Origin: DATAAM01 sp036260075
Lineage (GTDB): Bacteria > Actinomycetota > Acidimicrobiia > Acidimicrobiales > JAHWLA01
Assembly (NCBI GenBank): GCA_036260075.1
Contig: DATAAM010000140.1
Span: 1 to 15,808, forward strand
DNA length: 15,808 nucleotides
Direction of reading: 5' to 3'
Under the pieces are notes generated by a model. The model made no database searches, had not been told where the DNA came from, and saw only the letters and a list, made by a program, of their open reading frames with translations. A program made the position numbers and the translations under genes. Of the stretch, positions 7,196-14,780 are shown piece by piece (the first letter of the stretch is position 1; each line of letters begins with the position of its first letter).

Positions 7196-10081
7196 GTGAG
7201 CGTCTTCGGACTGGAGGTCCCCTCCGGGCTTCTCGTCCTCGGGCTCGTCAGCGGCATCACCTACGGCATCCTCGCCGTCGGGCTCGTCCTCGTGTACCGG
7301 GCCAACAAGGTCGTCAACTTCGCCCACGGGGAGATCGGCGCCTTCGGCGCCGCCGTGTGCGGGGTGCTCGTCGTGCGCTGGGGCGTCCCGTACTGGATCG
7401 CCCTGCTCGCTGCCTTGGTCACGTCGGCGGGCGTGGGTGCGGTCACCGAGGTGGCCGTCGTGCGCCGCCTGCGGCGTGCTCCCAAGCTGATGAGCCTGGT
7501 GGCCACGCTCGGCGTGGCCCAGTTCCTGCTCTACTTCTCCTTCCTGGTCAACGCACAGGCGCGCTCGGCCAGCACGTTCCCGCAGCCCTCCGGCCTGCCG
7601 CAGTTCAACGTGGGCGCGCTCCTGGTGACGAGGGCCTACAGCGCCATGCTGTTCATCAGTCCCCTGCTGGTGCTGGGCCTGACGCTGTTCCTGCGCCGGA
7701 GCCGCTTCGGCCTCGCCCTGCGGGCAGCAGCCTCCAACGAGGAGCGGGCCCGCATGGCGGGCATCTCGGCCCGCCGCATGTCGACGATGGCGTGGGCCAT
7801 CGCAGGCGCGGTGGCGGCGTTCACGACCGCCCTCATCATCCCGACGCGCGGGTTCGTCACCGCCGAGACGTTGGGGCCGGTGCTGCTCCTGCGGGCGCTG
7901 GCGCCTGCCGTGGTGGCCCGCATGACGAGCCTGCCGGTGGCCCTGGGAGCAGGCGTCGTCGTCGGGCTCATCGACCAGATCCTCGTGTTCAACCACCCGA
8001 CGAGCGGTGTCTCCGAGGTCGCCCTGTTGGGGGTGATCCTGGTGGCGCTGCTGTTCCAGGCGCGCCGCGGCGGACGGGAGGAGGAGCGCCAGGACTGGGC
8101 GGCGCTCCAACCGTGGCCGGTGCTGCACGAGGGCTTCCGGCGGGTGTGGGCCATCAGGAACCTGGGTCGCATCACCGCCGCCGTCGCCTTGGTCGTCGCC
8201 GTGCTCGTGGGGATCGGATCGAGCAACAGCACCGCGGTCACGCTCGTCAGCATCGTCGCCTTCTCGTTGATCGGGTTGTCGCTCGGGATCGTGACCGGCC
8301 TCGGCGGCCAGTTGTCGCTGGGCCAGTTCGCGCTTGCGGGCGTGGGCGCGGCGGCCTCCTACTTCGTCACCTACCGCTGGGGCAACTACTTCCTCGCCTT
8401 GGCCGTGGCCGGGCTCGTGGCCGGCCTCGTGTCGGTCGTGCTGGGGCTCCCCGCCCTGCGCATCCGCGGCCTCCTGCTGGGCGTGGTCACCCTTTCGTTC
8501 GCGCTGGCGGCCCAGCGCTGGCTGCTCTCCCAGAGCTGGGCCTTGGGCAACGGGGTCAGCCCGGGCCGGCCGCTGGCCGGGGACATCTCGATGGAGAAGA
8601 CCCAGGCGTACTACTTCTGGGCGCTGGGCGTGCTGGTGCTCGGGTTCTGGTTGGCGCGCAACGTGTGGCGGGGCGGGGTGGGCTTGCGATTGCGCGCCAC
8701 GCGCGACAACGAGGACGGCGCCCGCGCCTTCGGCGTCTCGCCCACGGCCGTGAAGCTCCAGGCGTTCGTCCTGGCGGGCGTGCTCGCGGGCATGGCGGGT
8801 TCGGTGTACGGCCATCTGCTCTCACGCATCTCGGCCCGCAGCTTCGACGTGTCGACCAGCATCGACGCGGTGGCGCTCACCGTGCTGGGCGGCATCGGCC
8901 TCCTGTCGGGCCCGCTGCTCGGCGCCGTGTACATCATCGGGCTCCCCCGGTTCCTCCCCTTGGACAACGCCGGGCTGGCCGCCAGCAAGCTGGGGTGGCT
9001 CCTGCTGATCCTGTACTTCCCCGGCGGCATCGCCCAACTGGTCGGCCTGCCCCGCAAGCGACTGATCGACTGGCTGGCCCGCCGCGGCGGGGTCGATCCG
9101 GCGACGATCGGCGAGGACGACACCGCCCGCGAGGGCGAGCCCGGCACCTTCACCGTGCGGGAGATCCGGCCGGTGGCGGCAGGCGTCGAGCCCGGGACCA
9201 CAGTGCTCCAGGCAAAGGGGCTCGTGAAGCACTTCGGCGGCGTGCGGGCGGTGGACGGCGTCGACCTCACGCTCTCCCACGGGGAGATCCTCGGCCTCAT
9301 CGGTCCCAACGGAGCGGGCAAGACGACGTTGTTCGAGCTGCTGGGCGGCTTCACTGCGGCCGACGCCGGCGTGGTGCGGTTCCGCAACTGGGACGTCACC
9401 CGGCGCTCCCCCGAGGAACGGACGCGGCTGGGACTGATCCGGTCGTTCCAGGACGCCGCCCTCTTCCCGACGCTCACCGTGCTGGAGACGGTCACGCTGG
9501 CGCTCGAGCGGTCGCAGCCGACGCGGTTCCTCCCCTCGGCCGTCGGGCTGCACGGGCCGGAGCGGGCCAAGGAGGCACGGGCCCGGGAGCTGGTCGCCCT
9601 GATGGGGCTCGACCGCTTCCGCAACAAGCAGATCCGGGAGCTGTCCACGGGCACCCGGCGCATCACCGAGCTGGCCTGCGTGGTGGCGCTCGAACCGGTG
9701 GTCCTCCTCCTCGACGAACCTTCGTCGGGGATCGCCCAGCGCGAGAGCGAGGCGCTCGGAGACGTGCTCCTCGGGCTCCGGAGCAACCTGGACTGCAGCC
9801 TCGTCCTCATCGAGCACGACATCCCCCTGCTCATGCGGCTCTCCACCCGGGTGATGGCGATGGACTCCGGACGGGTCGTGGCCGAGGACTCGCCCACCGA
9901 GGTGCGCAACCACCCCGCCGTGGTGGCGTCGTACCTCGGCGCAGACGTCAGTGCCATCGAGCGGTCGTCGGCCGGCGACCGCTGTCGAGCGATCACCCGC
10001 GCTGGCGCGCAGTGCAGCAGGAAGCCCGGCCCCGACGGCCTGTGCGGCAGCCATCGGGCCCTCGTCGGAGCAGGTCGATGA
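7196..10081 (+). CDS. LivH-LivM-LivG fusion: branched-chain-amino-acid-type ABC permease/ATPase
   Basis: One 961-residue polypeptide joins three normally separate subunits. Residues about 8-290 are a LivH-type permease (GITYGILAVGLVLVYRANKV, then NFAHGE). Residues about 325-620 are a LivM-type permease (SLGIVTGLGGQLSLGQFALA). Residues about 670-915 are a LivG-type ATPase with Walker A GPNGAGKTT (703-711), signature LSTGT (816-820), Walker B VVLLLDEP (835-842) and switch His874. A C-terminal tail carries Cys930, Cys940, Cys950 and His953, spaced C-x9-C-x9-C-x2-H, resembling a small zinc-binding motif found in many short phage and bacterial proteins. The frame is open from a GTG at 7085, but that start lies inside the operator site, so I prefer the GTG at 7196, which directly precedes SVFGLEVPSG; its Shine-Dalgarno (gagg) is weak. 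The family carries amino acids, ureas and other small molecules. The stop overlaps the lipoprotein start by 4 nt (ATGA), implying translational coupling. Confidence 0.93.
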   Translation: MSVFGLEVPSGLLVLGLVSGITYGILAVGLVLVYRANKVVNFAHGEIGAFGAAVCGVLVVRWGVPYWIALLAALVTSAGVGAVTEVAVVRRLRRAPKLMSLVATLGVAQFLLYFSFLVNAQARSASTFPQPSGLPQFNVGALLVTRAYSAMLFISPLLVLGLTLFLRRSRFGLALRAAASNEERARMAGISARRMSTMAWAIAGAVAAFTTALIIPTRGFVTAETLGPVLLLRALAPAVVARMTSLPVALGAGVVVGLIDQILVFNHPTSGVSEVALLGVILVALLFQARRGGREEERQDWAALQPWPVLHEGFRRVWAIRNLGRITAAVALVVAVLVGIGSSNSTAVTLVSIVAFSLIGLSLGIVTGLGGQLSLGQFALAGVGAAASYFVTYRWGNYFLALAVAGLVAGLVSVVLGLPALRIRGLLLGVVTLSFALAAQRWLLSQSWALGNGVSPGRPLAGDISMEKTQAYYFWALGVLVLGFWLARNVWRGGVGLRLRATRDNEDGARAFGVSPTAVKLQAFVLAGVLAGMAGSVYGHLLSRISARSFDVSTSIDAVALTVLGGIGLLSGPLLGAVYIIGLPRFLPLDNAGLAASKLGWLLLILYFPGGIAQLVGLPRKRLIDWLARRGGVDPATIGEDDTAREGEPGTFTVREIRPVAAGVEPGTTVLQAKGLVKHFGGVRAVDGVDLTLSHGEILGLIGPNGAGKTTLFELLGGFTAADAGVVRFRNWDVTRRSPEERTRLGLIRSFQDAALFPTLTVLETVTLALERSQPTRFLPSAVGLHGPERAKEARARELVALMGLDRFRNKQIRELSTGTRRITELACVVALEPVVLLLDEPSSGIAQRESEALGDVLLGLRSNLDCSLVLIEHDIPLLMRLSTRVMAMDSGRVVAEDSPTEVRNHPAVVASYLGADVSAIERSSAGDRCRAITRAGAQCSRKPGPDGLCGSHRALVGAGR

Positions 10082-10548
10082 GGCGGCCGGCGGCGCTGGC
10101 CGCCGTGCTGGCCCTGGCGATGTCGGGCTGTGCGGCGAGCGGCCTGTCGTTCGTGCAGGACGAGCGGGTGCAGGACCTGCGGCCTCGGCCCGGGGACACG
10201 GTGAAGCTGCCGTTCGACCTGACGTGGTCCGTGCGCGACTTCGACGGTCGCTTCGCCGTCTTCTTCGACACCCGGGCCATGCGGCCGGGGAAGGACCTGT
10301 TGTCCCTCGTGCCCGAGGACGACCCGTGCCGCACCGAGCCCGAGTGCCCCACGACGACATGGCTGAACGAGCGCGGCATCCACGTGACCGACGAGCCGAG
10401 GCTGCACGTGGAGCTGCTCCCGGACCGCCGGAAGAACAACCGCTCGAAGGACCGTCACGAAGCCGTGGTCGTGCTCCTCGACGCTGAGAACCGGCGGGTC
10501 GGCGAAGCCGCGTTCGTCACCGAGTTCGTCGTGGATCGGGAGGACTGA
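10078..10548 (+). CDS. Small predicted lipoprotein in the transporter operon
   Basis: This is a 156-residue product of unknown family. The N-terminus MRRPAALAAVLALAMSGC is a lipoprotein signal peptide with the lipid-bearing Cys at residue 18, so the mature protein is about 139 residues anchored on the outer face of the membrane. The mature part is hydrophilic, probably rich in beta strands, with a CRTEPEC pair (possible disulfide) and a basic patch DRRKNNRSKDRHE. It is far too short for a classical Liv-type binding protein (about 350-400 residues). The ATG overlaps the end of the preceding gene in ATGA, and its own stop overlaps the next start in TGATG. GGAGCAGG precedes it. The tight coupling says it is made in proportion to the transporter, perhaps as an accessory subunit. 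Function is unknown. Confidence 0.82.
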   Translation: MRRPAALAAVLALAMSGCAASGLSFVQDERVQDLRPRPGDTVKLPFDLTWSVRDFDGRFAVFFDTRAMRPGKDLLSLVPEDDPCRTEPECPTTTWLNERGIHVTDEPRLHVELLPDRRKNNRSKDRHEAVVVLLDAENRRVGEAAFVTEFVVDRED

Positions 10549-12797
10549 TGACCGCGCCCGTTGCCACCCGCCGTCGCCGTCGCCGGCGCGCCGGCGACGT
10601 CCTCGAGGACGTCGAGAGCACGCGGGAGCGCCTGCGACAGACGGCTCGGGGGGCGCTGGGCGTCACGGGCACCGAGGACGCACCGCCCTTGCGGGAGAGC
10701 ATCCGTCGATCGGGCGTGGGCTGGTACCCGCTGGTGGCGCTCGGCCTCCTGGTCATGGTCGACGAGTTCCAGGGCTATGCCCTCACCGTCCTGGGGCCCG
10801 AGCTGGCCGCCGGGCTTGGCCTGTCGAAGTCGGCGCTGGCTGCCGCGCTCGTGCTCAAGACCCTCGCCATCATGCTGGCCCTGCTGCCGATGGCCGCCTT
10901 CGTGCAGAAGCGGCCCCGGCGGGCGGCCGTGAGCATCACGACCGCGTTCGCCTGGAGCGTGCTGACGTTCTTCACGGGCTTCGTGGTGGGCATCTGGGGG
11001 CTGCTCCTCCTGATGGTGCTCGACGGCGCCACCACCGGGTCGGTGCGCGCCGTGCACCAACCGCTGCTGGTCGACAGCTACCCGCCCGAGGTGCGGGTGC
11101 GCGGGCTGTCCTTCTACCGGGGCGCCGACGCCGTCGGCAACGTGCTCGGCCCCGTCGCCGTCGGGCTCTGCACCGCCGTGCTGGGCCTGACGTGGCGCGG
11201 CGTCTTCGTGGTGCTCGGCGTCCTGTGCCTGCTCGCCGCCGCCGCTGCGGTCCGTCTCCGCGACCCCGGCTTCGGGAGGTGGGACACCGACCGCGTGCGG
11301 GAGGCCGTGCGACGCGAAGCCGGCGAGCGGGAGAGCCTGTCGGCGGACGACGTCGAGCTCGGGTTCTTCGAGATCGCCCAACGGCTGTTGCTCATCCCGA
11401 CGATCCGACGCGTGCTCCTGGCCTTCGCGGTGCTCGGGATGCTGCTCGTCCCGTTCACGACGTACCAGGCGTTCTTCCTCCAGGAACGGTGGGGCCTGGG
11501 GCCGGGAGCCCGGGCGCTGTTCTTCGCGGCCATGCCCCTCCTCGCCATGGCCGCGCTCGCCGCCTTCGGCCGGCGGGGCGAGGAGCTGTTCCGCCGCGAC
11601 CCGGCCCGGCTGGTGCAGGCCACCGGCGCCGTGCTGGGCGCGGCCGTGGTGGCGCTGACGCTGGCCATCGTCTCGCCGATCTTCCTCGGCACCTTCTTTC
11701 TCTTCGGTGCGTTCGCGGCGCTGGTGGCGCTCATGCTCCCCGCCCTCAACATGGCGGTCTTCTCGATCATCCCCTCCCAGATGCGGCCGCACATGGCCGC
11801 CCTCAGCGGCATCGCGTTGGCGGCCGTCGGCGGCGGCGGTGGGCTGATGCTGCTGGGCGGGATCGACCGGCGGTTCGGCACGGCGGGCGCCATCGTCTCC
11901 CTCGCCGTGCCCGGGGTGATCGCCGGGCTCGTGCTGCGAACGGCGGCGCGCACCGTCGACCGCGACCTGGACCGCATGGTCGACGACATCGTCGAGGAGG
12001 AGGAGATCCGCATCCTGCGCGGGCGGGGCGAGCGGCTGCCGATGCTGGCGTGCCGCAACATCGACTTCTCCTACGGGCAGCTCCAAGTGCTGTTCGACGT
12101 GAACTTCACGGTCGACGACGGCGAGATCGTCGCGCTCCTCGGCACCAACGGCGCCGGCAAGTCCACCTTGCTGCGCGTGGTGTCGGGCCTGGGCCTCCCG
12201 TCACGGGGTTCGATCCGGTTCCGGGGCGTGGACGTCACCTACGTCGACGCCGAGCGCCGACTCCGGTTCGGGATCACGCAGATCCCCGGCGGCCGTGCGG
12301 TCTTCGGGCCCATGACCGTGGTCGAAAACCTGCGCGTGCTGGCGTACAGCCACGGCCGCGACCGCCGGGCAGTGGAGACGGGCATCGACGCCGCCTTCGA
12401 CGCCTTCCCCCGGCTGGCCGAGCGGCGCAACCAGCTCGCCTCCACCCTCTCCGGCGGCGAACAGCAGATGCTCGGCCTGGCGACCGCGTTCATCCTTCGG
12501 CCTCGCCTGCTCTTGGTGGACGAGCTGTCGCTCGGCCTGGCGCCCAAGGTCGTGGGAGAGCTGCTCGAGATGGTGAGGCGCATCAACGCCGCCGGTACCG
12601 CCGTGGTGCTCGTGGAGCAGTCCGTCAACGTGGCCCTCTCGGTGGTCGAGCACGCCTACTTCATGGAGAAGGGCGAGATCCGCTTCGACGGCCGCGCCGC
12701 CGACCTCCTCTCCCGGCCCGACCTCCTCCGTTCCGTGTTCCTCGAAGGTGCCCGGCAGGCGATGCCGAGCCGCAACGGCGGGTCGTCAGGAGGCTGA
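10548..12797 (+). CDS. MFS transporter-LivF ATPase fusion protein
   Basis: The 749-residue product joins two transporter classes. An arginine-rich N-terminus (R8-R14) and a soluble stretch precede a major-facilitator-like membrane domain (about 58-465, roughly twelve hydrophobic segments, with a central soluble loop near 238-285). An acidic linker (DRMVDDIVEEEE, 475-486) leads to a LivF-type ABC ATPase (about 497-735). The ATPase has Walker A GTNGAGKST (532-540), Q-loop Gln578, signature LSGGE (634-638), Walker B LLLVDE (654-659) and the LivF-typical VLVEQ (687-691), where other ATPases carry His. Together with the LivH-LivM-LivG fusion it supplies the second ATPase of a complete Liv-type importer, so the MFS half is either an extra membrane module or a coupled carrier. 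GGGAGGA precedes the ATG, which overlaps the lipoprotein stop by one base. The MFS half has not been assigned a substrate. Confidence 0.92.
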   Translation: MTAPVATRRRRRRRAGDVLEDVESTRERLRQTARGALGVTGTEDAPPLRESIRRSGVGWYPLVALGLLVMVDEFQGYALTVLGPELAAGLGLSKSALAAALVLKTLAIMLALLPMAAFVQKRPRRAAVSITTAFAWSVLTFFTGFVVGIWGLLLLMVLDGATTGSVRAVHQPLLVDSYPPEVRVRGLSFYRGADAVGNVLGPVAVGLCTAVLGLTWRGVFVVLGVLCLLAAAAAVRLRDPGFGRWDTDRVREAVRREAGERESLSADDVELGFFEIAQRLLLIPTIRRVLLAFAVLGMLLVPFTTYQAFFLQERWGLGPGARALFFAAMPLLAMAALAAFGRRGEELFRRDPARLVQATGAVLGAAVVALTLAIVSPIFLGTFFLFGAFAALVALMLPALNMAVFSIIPSQMRPHMAALSGIALAAVGGGGGLMLLGGIDRRFGTAGAIVSLAVPGVIAGLVLRTAARTVDRDLDRMVDDIVEEEEIRILRGRGERLPMLACRNIDFSYGQLQVLFDVNFTVDDGEIVALLGTNGAGKSTLLRVVSGLGLPSRGSIRFRGVDVTYVDAERRLRFGITQIPGGRAVFGPMTVVENLRVLAYSHGRDRRAVETGIDAAFDAFPRLAERRNQLASTLSGGEQQMLGLATAFILRPRLLLVDELSLGLAPKVVGELLEMVRRINAAGTAVVLVEQSVNVALSVVEHAYFMEKGEIRFDGRAADLLSRPDLLRSVFLEGARQAMPSRNGGSSGG
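10578..10614. repeat. Two overlapping perfect palindromes inside the MFS-LivF gene start
   Basis: A 22-bp perfect palindrome (10578-10599, half-site cgtcgccggcg) overlaps by 5 bp a 20-bp perfect palindrome (10595-10614, half-site cgacgtcctc). They fall in codons 11-23, between the arginine run and DVLEDVES. Each could form a strong hairpin in the mRNA about 30 nt after the start codon. They may only reflect GC-rich codon repetition. Confidence 0.6.
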
Positions 12798-12858
12798 CGA
12801 ACAGCAGTCAAGCGACAACCCCTACAGAGCTCCGACTCACAGCGAAAGGAGACGTCCG

Positions 12859-14769
12859 GTGCGTCTTCGAAGTTCCGCCCGTTGCCTGGCCCTCGCGCTG
12901 ATGGCATCGCTTCTCGCCCCGGTCACGCTCCGGCCCGCCCCCGTGTCGGCGTTGACGTACACATGCGCGACGACGGCCGACGACGCCACCGCCGACTTCT
13001 ACCCGACGAACCCGACGGCCTGGAGCGACGGGGAGAACACACGCATCCGGGTGATCCGCCCGAGCAACCCGGGTGTCGACGGCTGCCCCACCAAGCCCGC
13101 GGCGGGGTGGCCGGTGGTGGTCTACCTGCACGGGTGGGGTGGCACCCGCTGCGAGAGCTTCTCGTTCGCCAGCCGCTCCGCAATCGCCTCGTGGGGCTAC
13201 GTCGTCGTGAGCTTCAACGGGAGAGGGATGCCTGCCGGCTACGGGCTGGGCGGTTCCGGCTGCGACCCGGCCACCGACGCAGCGGACGCGCTGGACGACA
13301 ACGGCAACGACTTCGCCGGGCCACAGGACATGCGCGACATCAGGGGCGTCATCAACTGGGTGCGCGACAAGTACGCACCTGCCGGCTCCGGCTGCTCGAC
13401 CACTCCGCCGACAAACTGCGCCGACACAGAGAACGTGGCCGTCACCGGCCACTCGTACGGCGGGATGCGCTCGTGGATGATGGGCGTGGGCCCCGCCGCC
13501 AACTCCGAGTGGGACTCCCGGATCAAAGCTGTCGCGCCGCAGGCGGCCGGCTTCACGTTCGACAACGTGAAGAACCTCAGCAACGACGGGAACGCGACAA
13601 GTCCGGTGTTCCGCCCGCGGGCGGTCTCGGCCATCCCCATGACGTGGAGTCACCCCGGCTGGATGGGCCACCTCGAGAAGACAGCGGTGCCGCTGGCCCT
13701 CGAGGGCGAGCGGGCCCGGTTCGTCAACGAGACGCCGTCGCAGACAGCCTCCGACTACTGGAACGCCCGCATGCTCCTCAACGACGACGCGACGATCGAC
13801 AAGGCGGCGGACATCAACGTGCCGATCCTGGTCATGCACGGCTTCCTCGACGGGCTCGGCGGCGTGTGGACCGAGCCGCACGTGGAGGCGTGGAACAAGA
13901 TCCCGCGCACCGACAAGTACCTCTACCTCGGGTCGTGCAGCCACAAGGACGACCCCTGCCACCAGACGACGAACGCAACTCGCATGCGCGACACGTTGCG
14001 TCGCTTCCTCGACCGCCATGTGAAGAACGACACCACGACCTACGTGCGCCCGCCCGGCAGCACCAACTGCGCGCAGGCGGGACCGTGCGTGATCTACACG
14101 GTCCCGCCCAAGTGGGTGAGCTCGACGAACAACCCGTGGTACGTCGACGGGTGGCAGGAGGAATCGTCGTCGAGTTGGCCCGCGACGACGACCACCGAGA
14201 CCCGTTACTTCCGCAACGACGGCACACTGGCGACGACGCCGGAGAGCGGCACCGGATGCAGCGCGCCGGGAGCACCGCCCGTCCGCGGCACCGGTTGCAG
14301 CACGTTCGAAAACGAGCACGAGTCCAACTACCCGCTCAACCTCAGCACCTGTTACGGCGTGAGGTACGGCTCCACCGAGGTCCAGTCGTTCACCTGGCCT
14401 GCCTTCTCGCAGGACAAGAAGCTCGGGCGGGTGGAAGCCGACCTCCACGTCAGCTCCACCACGACCAGGCTCCAGGTGTACGTCGACCTCTTCCTGGTGA
14501 CAGGCACGACCACAGAGGTCGAGACACGCATCTGGCAGGGCAACGCGCAGATCGTGCCGGTGAAGCGGGACGGCGCGGTGGACACGCCGTACCGGTTCGT
14601 GTTCCGCCCGGGCGGATCCGCCTGGACTGTGGCAGCCGGGCAGAAGCTGCGCATCAAGGTCGCATCCAAGCTGGCAAGCGCGTTCGCCCCGGAGCCGCTG
14701 CCCGCCACCTACACCCTCCACCACAACGCCGACCGTCCCTCGAAGGTCACGTTGACCTACGTGCAGTGA
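12859..14769 (+). CDS. A2: secreted CocE/NonD-family serine hydrolase
   Basis: This 636-residue exported hydrolase is a clear relative of A1. The signal peptide is about 1-32. The oxyanion HG is at 91-92. The nucleophile elbow GHSYGG has Ser199, the acid is probably Asp331 in HGFLDG, and His362 lies in YLYLGSCSH. The C-terminal X-Pro dipeptidyl-peptidase-like beta domain (about 500-636) shares long blocks with A1, such as ADLHVSS, RLQVYVDL and GQKLRIKVASK. Extra length over A1 includes a cysteine-containing insert near 398-410. The frame is open upstream to 12748, but that start would overlap the transporter gene. GTG at 12859, preceded by AAAGGAG and followed at once by the signal peptide, is the start. 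The 61-bp gap after the transporter gene shows no terminator and no GTAAC dyad, so read-through from the operon is likely. The substrate is unknown. Confidence 0.89.
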   Translation: MRLRSSARCLALALMASLLAPVTLRPAPVSALTYTCATTADDATADFYPTNPTAWSDGENTRIRVIRPSNPGVDGCPTKPAAGWPVVVYLHGWGGTRCESFSFASRSAIASWGYVVVSFNGRGMPAGYGLGGSGCDPATDAADALDDNGNDFAGPQDMRDIRGVINWVRDKYAPAGSGCSTTPPTNCADTENVAVTGHSYGGMRSWMMGVGPAANSEWDSRIKAVAPQAAGFTFDNVKNLSNDGNATSPVFRPRAVSAIPMTWSHPGWMGHLEKTAVPLALEGERARFVNETPSQTASDYWNARMLLNDDATIDKAADINVPILVMHGFLDGLGGVWTEPHVEAWNKIPRTDKYLYLGSCSHKDDPCHQTTNATRMRDTLRRFLDRHVKNDTTTYVRPPGSTNCAQAGPCVIYTVPPKWVSSTNNPWYVDGWQEESSSSWPATTTTETRYFRNDGTLATTPESGTGCSAPGAPPVRGTGCSTFENEHESNYPLNLSTCYGVRYGSTEVQSFTWPAFSQDKKLGRVEADLHVSSTTTRLQVYVDLFLVTGTTTEVETRIWQGNAQIVPVKRDGAVDTPYRFVFRPGGSAWTVAAGQKLRIKVASKLASAFAPEPLPATYTLHHNADRPSKVTLTYVQ

Positions 14770-14780
14770 AAGGCAGGAAG
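14769..14780 (+). promoter_or_regulatory. Ribosome binding site at the A2/B2 junction
   Basis: AAAGGCAGGAAG runs from the last base of the A2 stop codon to the base before the B2 ATG at 14781. The core GAAAGGCAGGA is the same as at the A1/B1 junction on the other strand. Confidence 0.6.

Noticed and set aside
7357..10077. Long plus-strand frame leading into the lipoprotein
   Set aside because: It overlaps LivHMG in another frame and is Arg/Gly/Pro-rich. Only its end, from the ATG at 10078, has a lipoprotein signal and ribosome site, so only that part is called.
7154..12086. Several long minus-strand open frames (about 500-615 codons) opposite the transporter genes
   Set aside because: They mirror LivHMG and MFS-LivF codons, and their products are His/Gln/Arg-rich without motifs. 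The plus-strand genes have intact ATPase motifs and coupled starts.
12808..14724. A 638-codon open frame on the minus strand opposite A2
   Set aside because: Antisense to A2, with low-complexity composition and no ribosome site or family motif.
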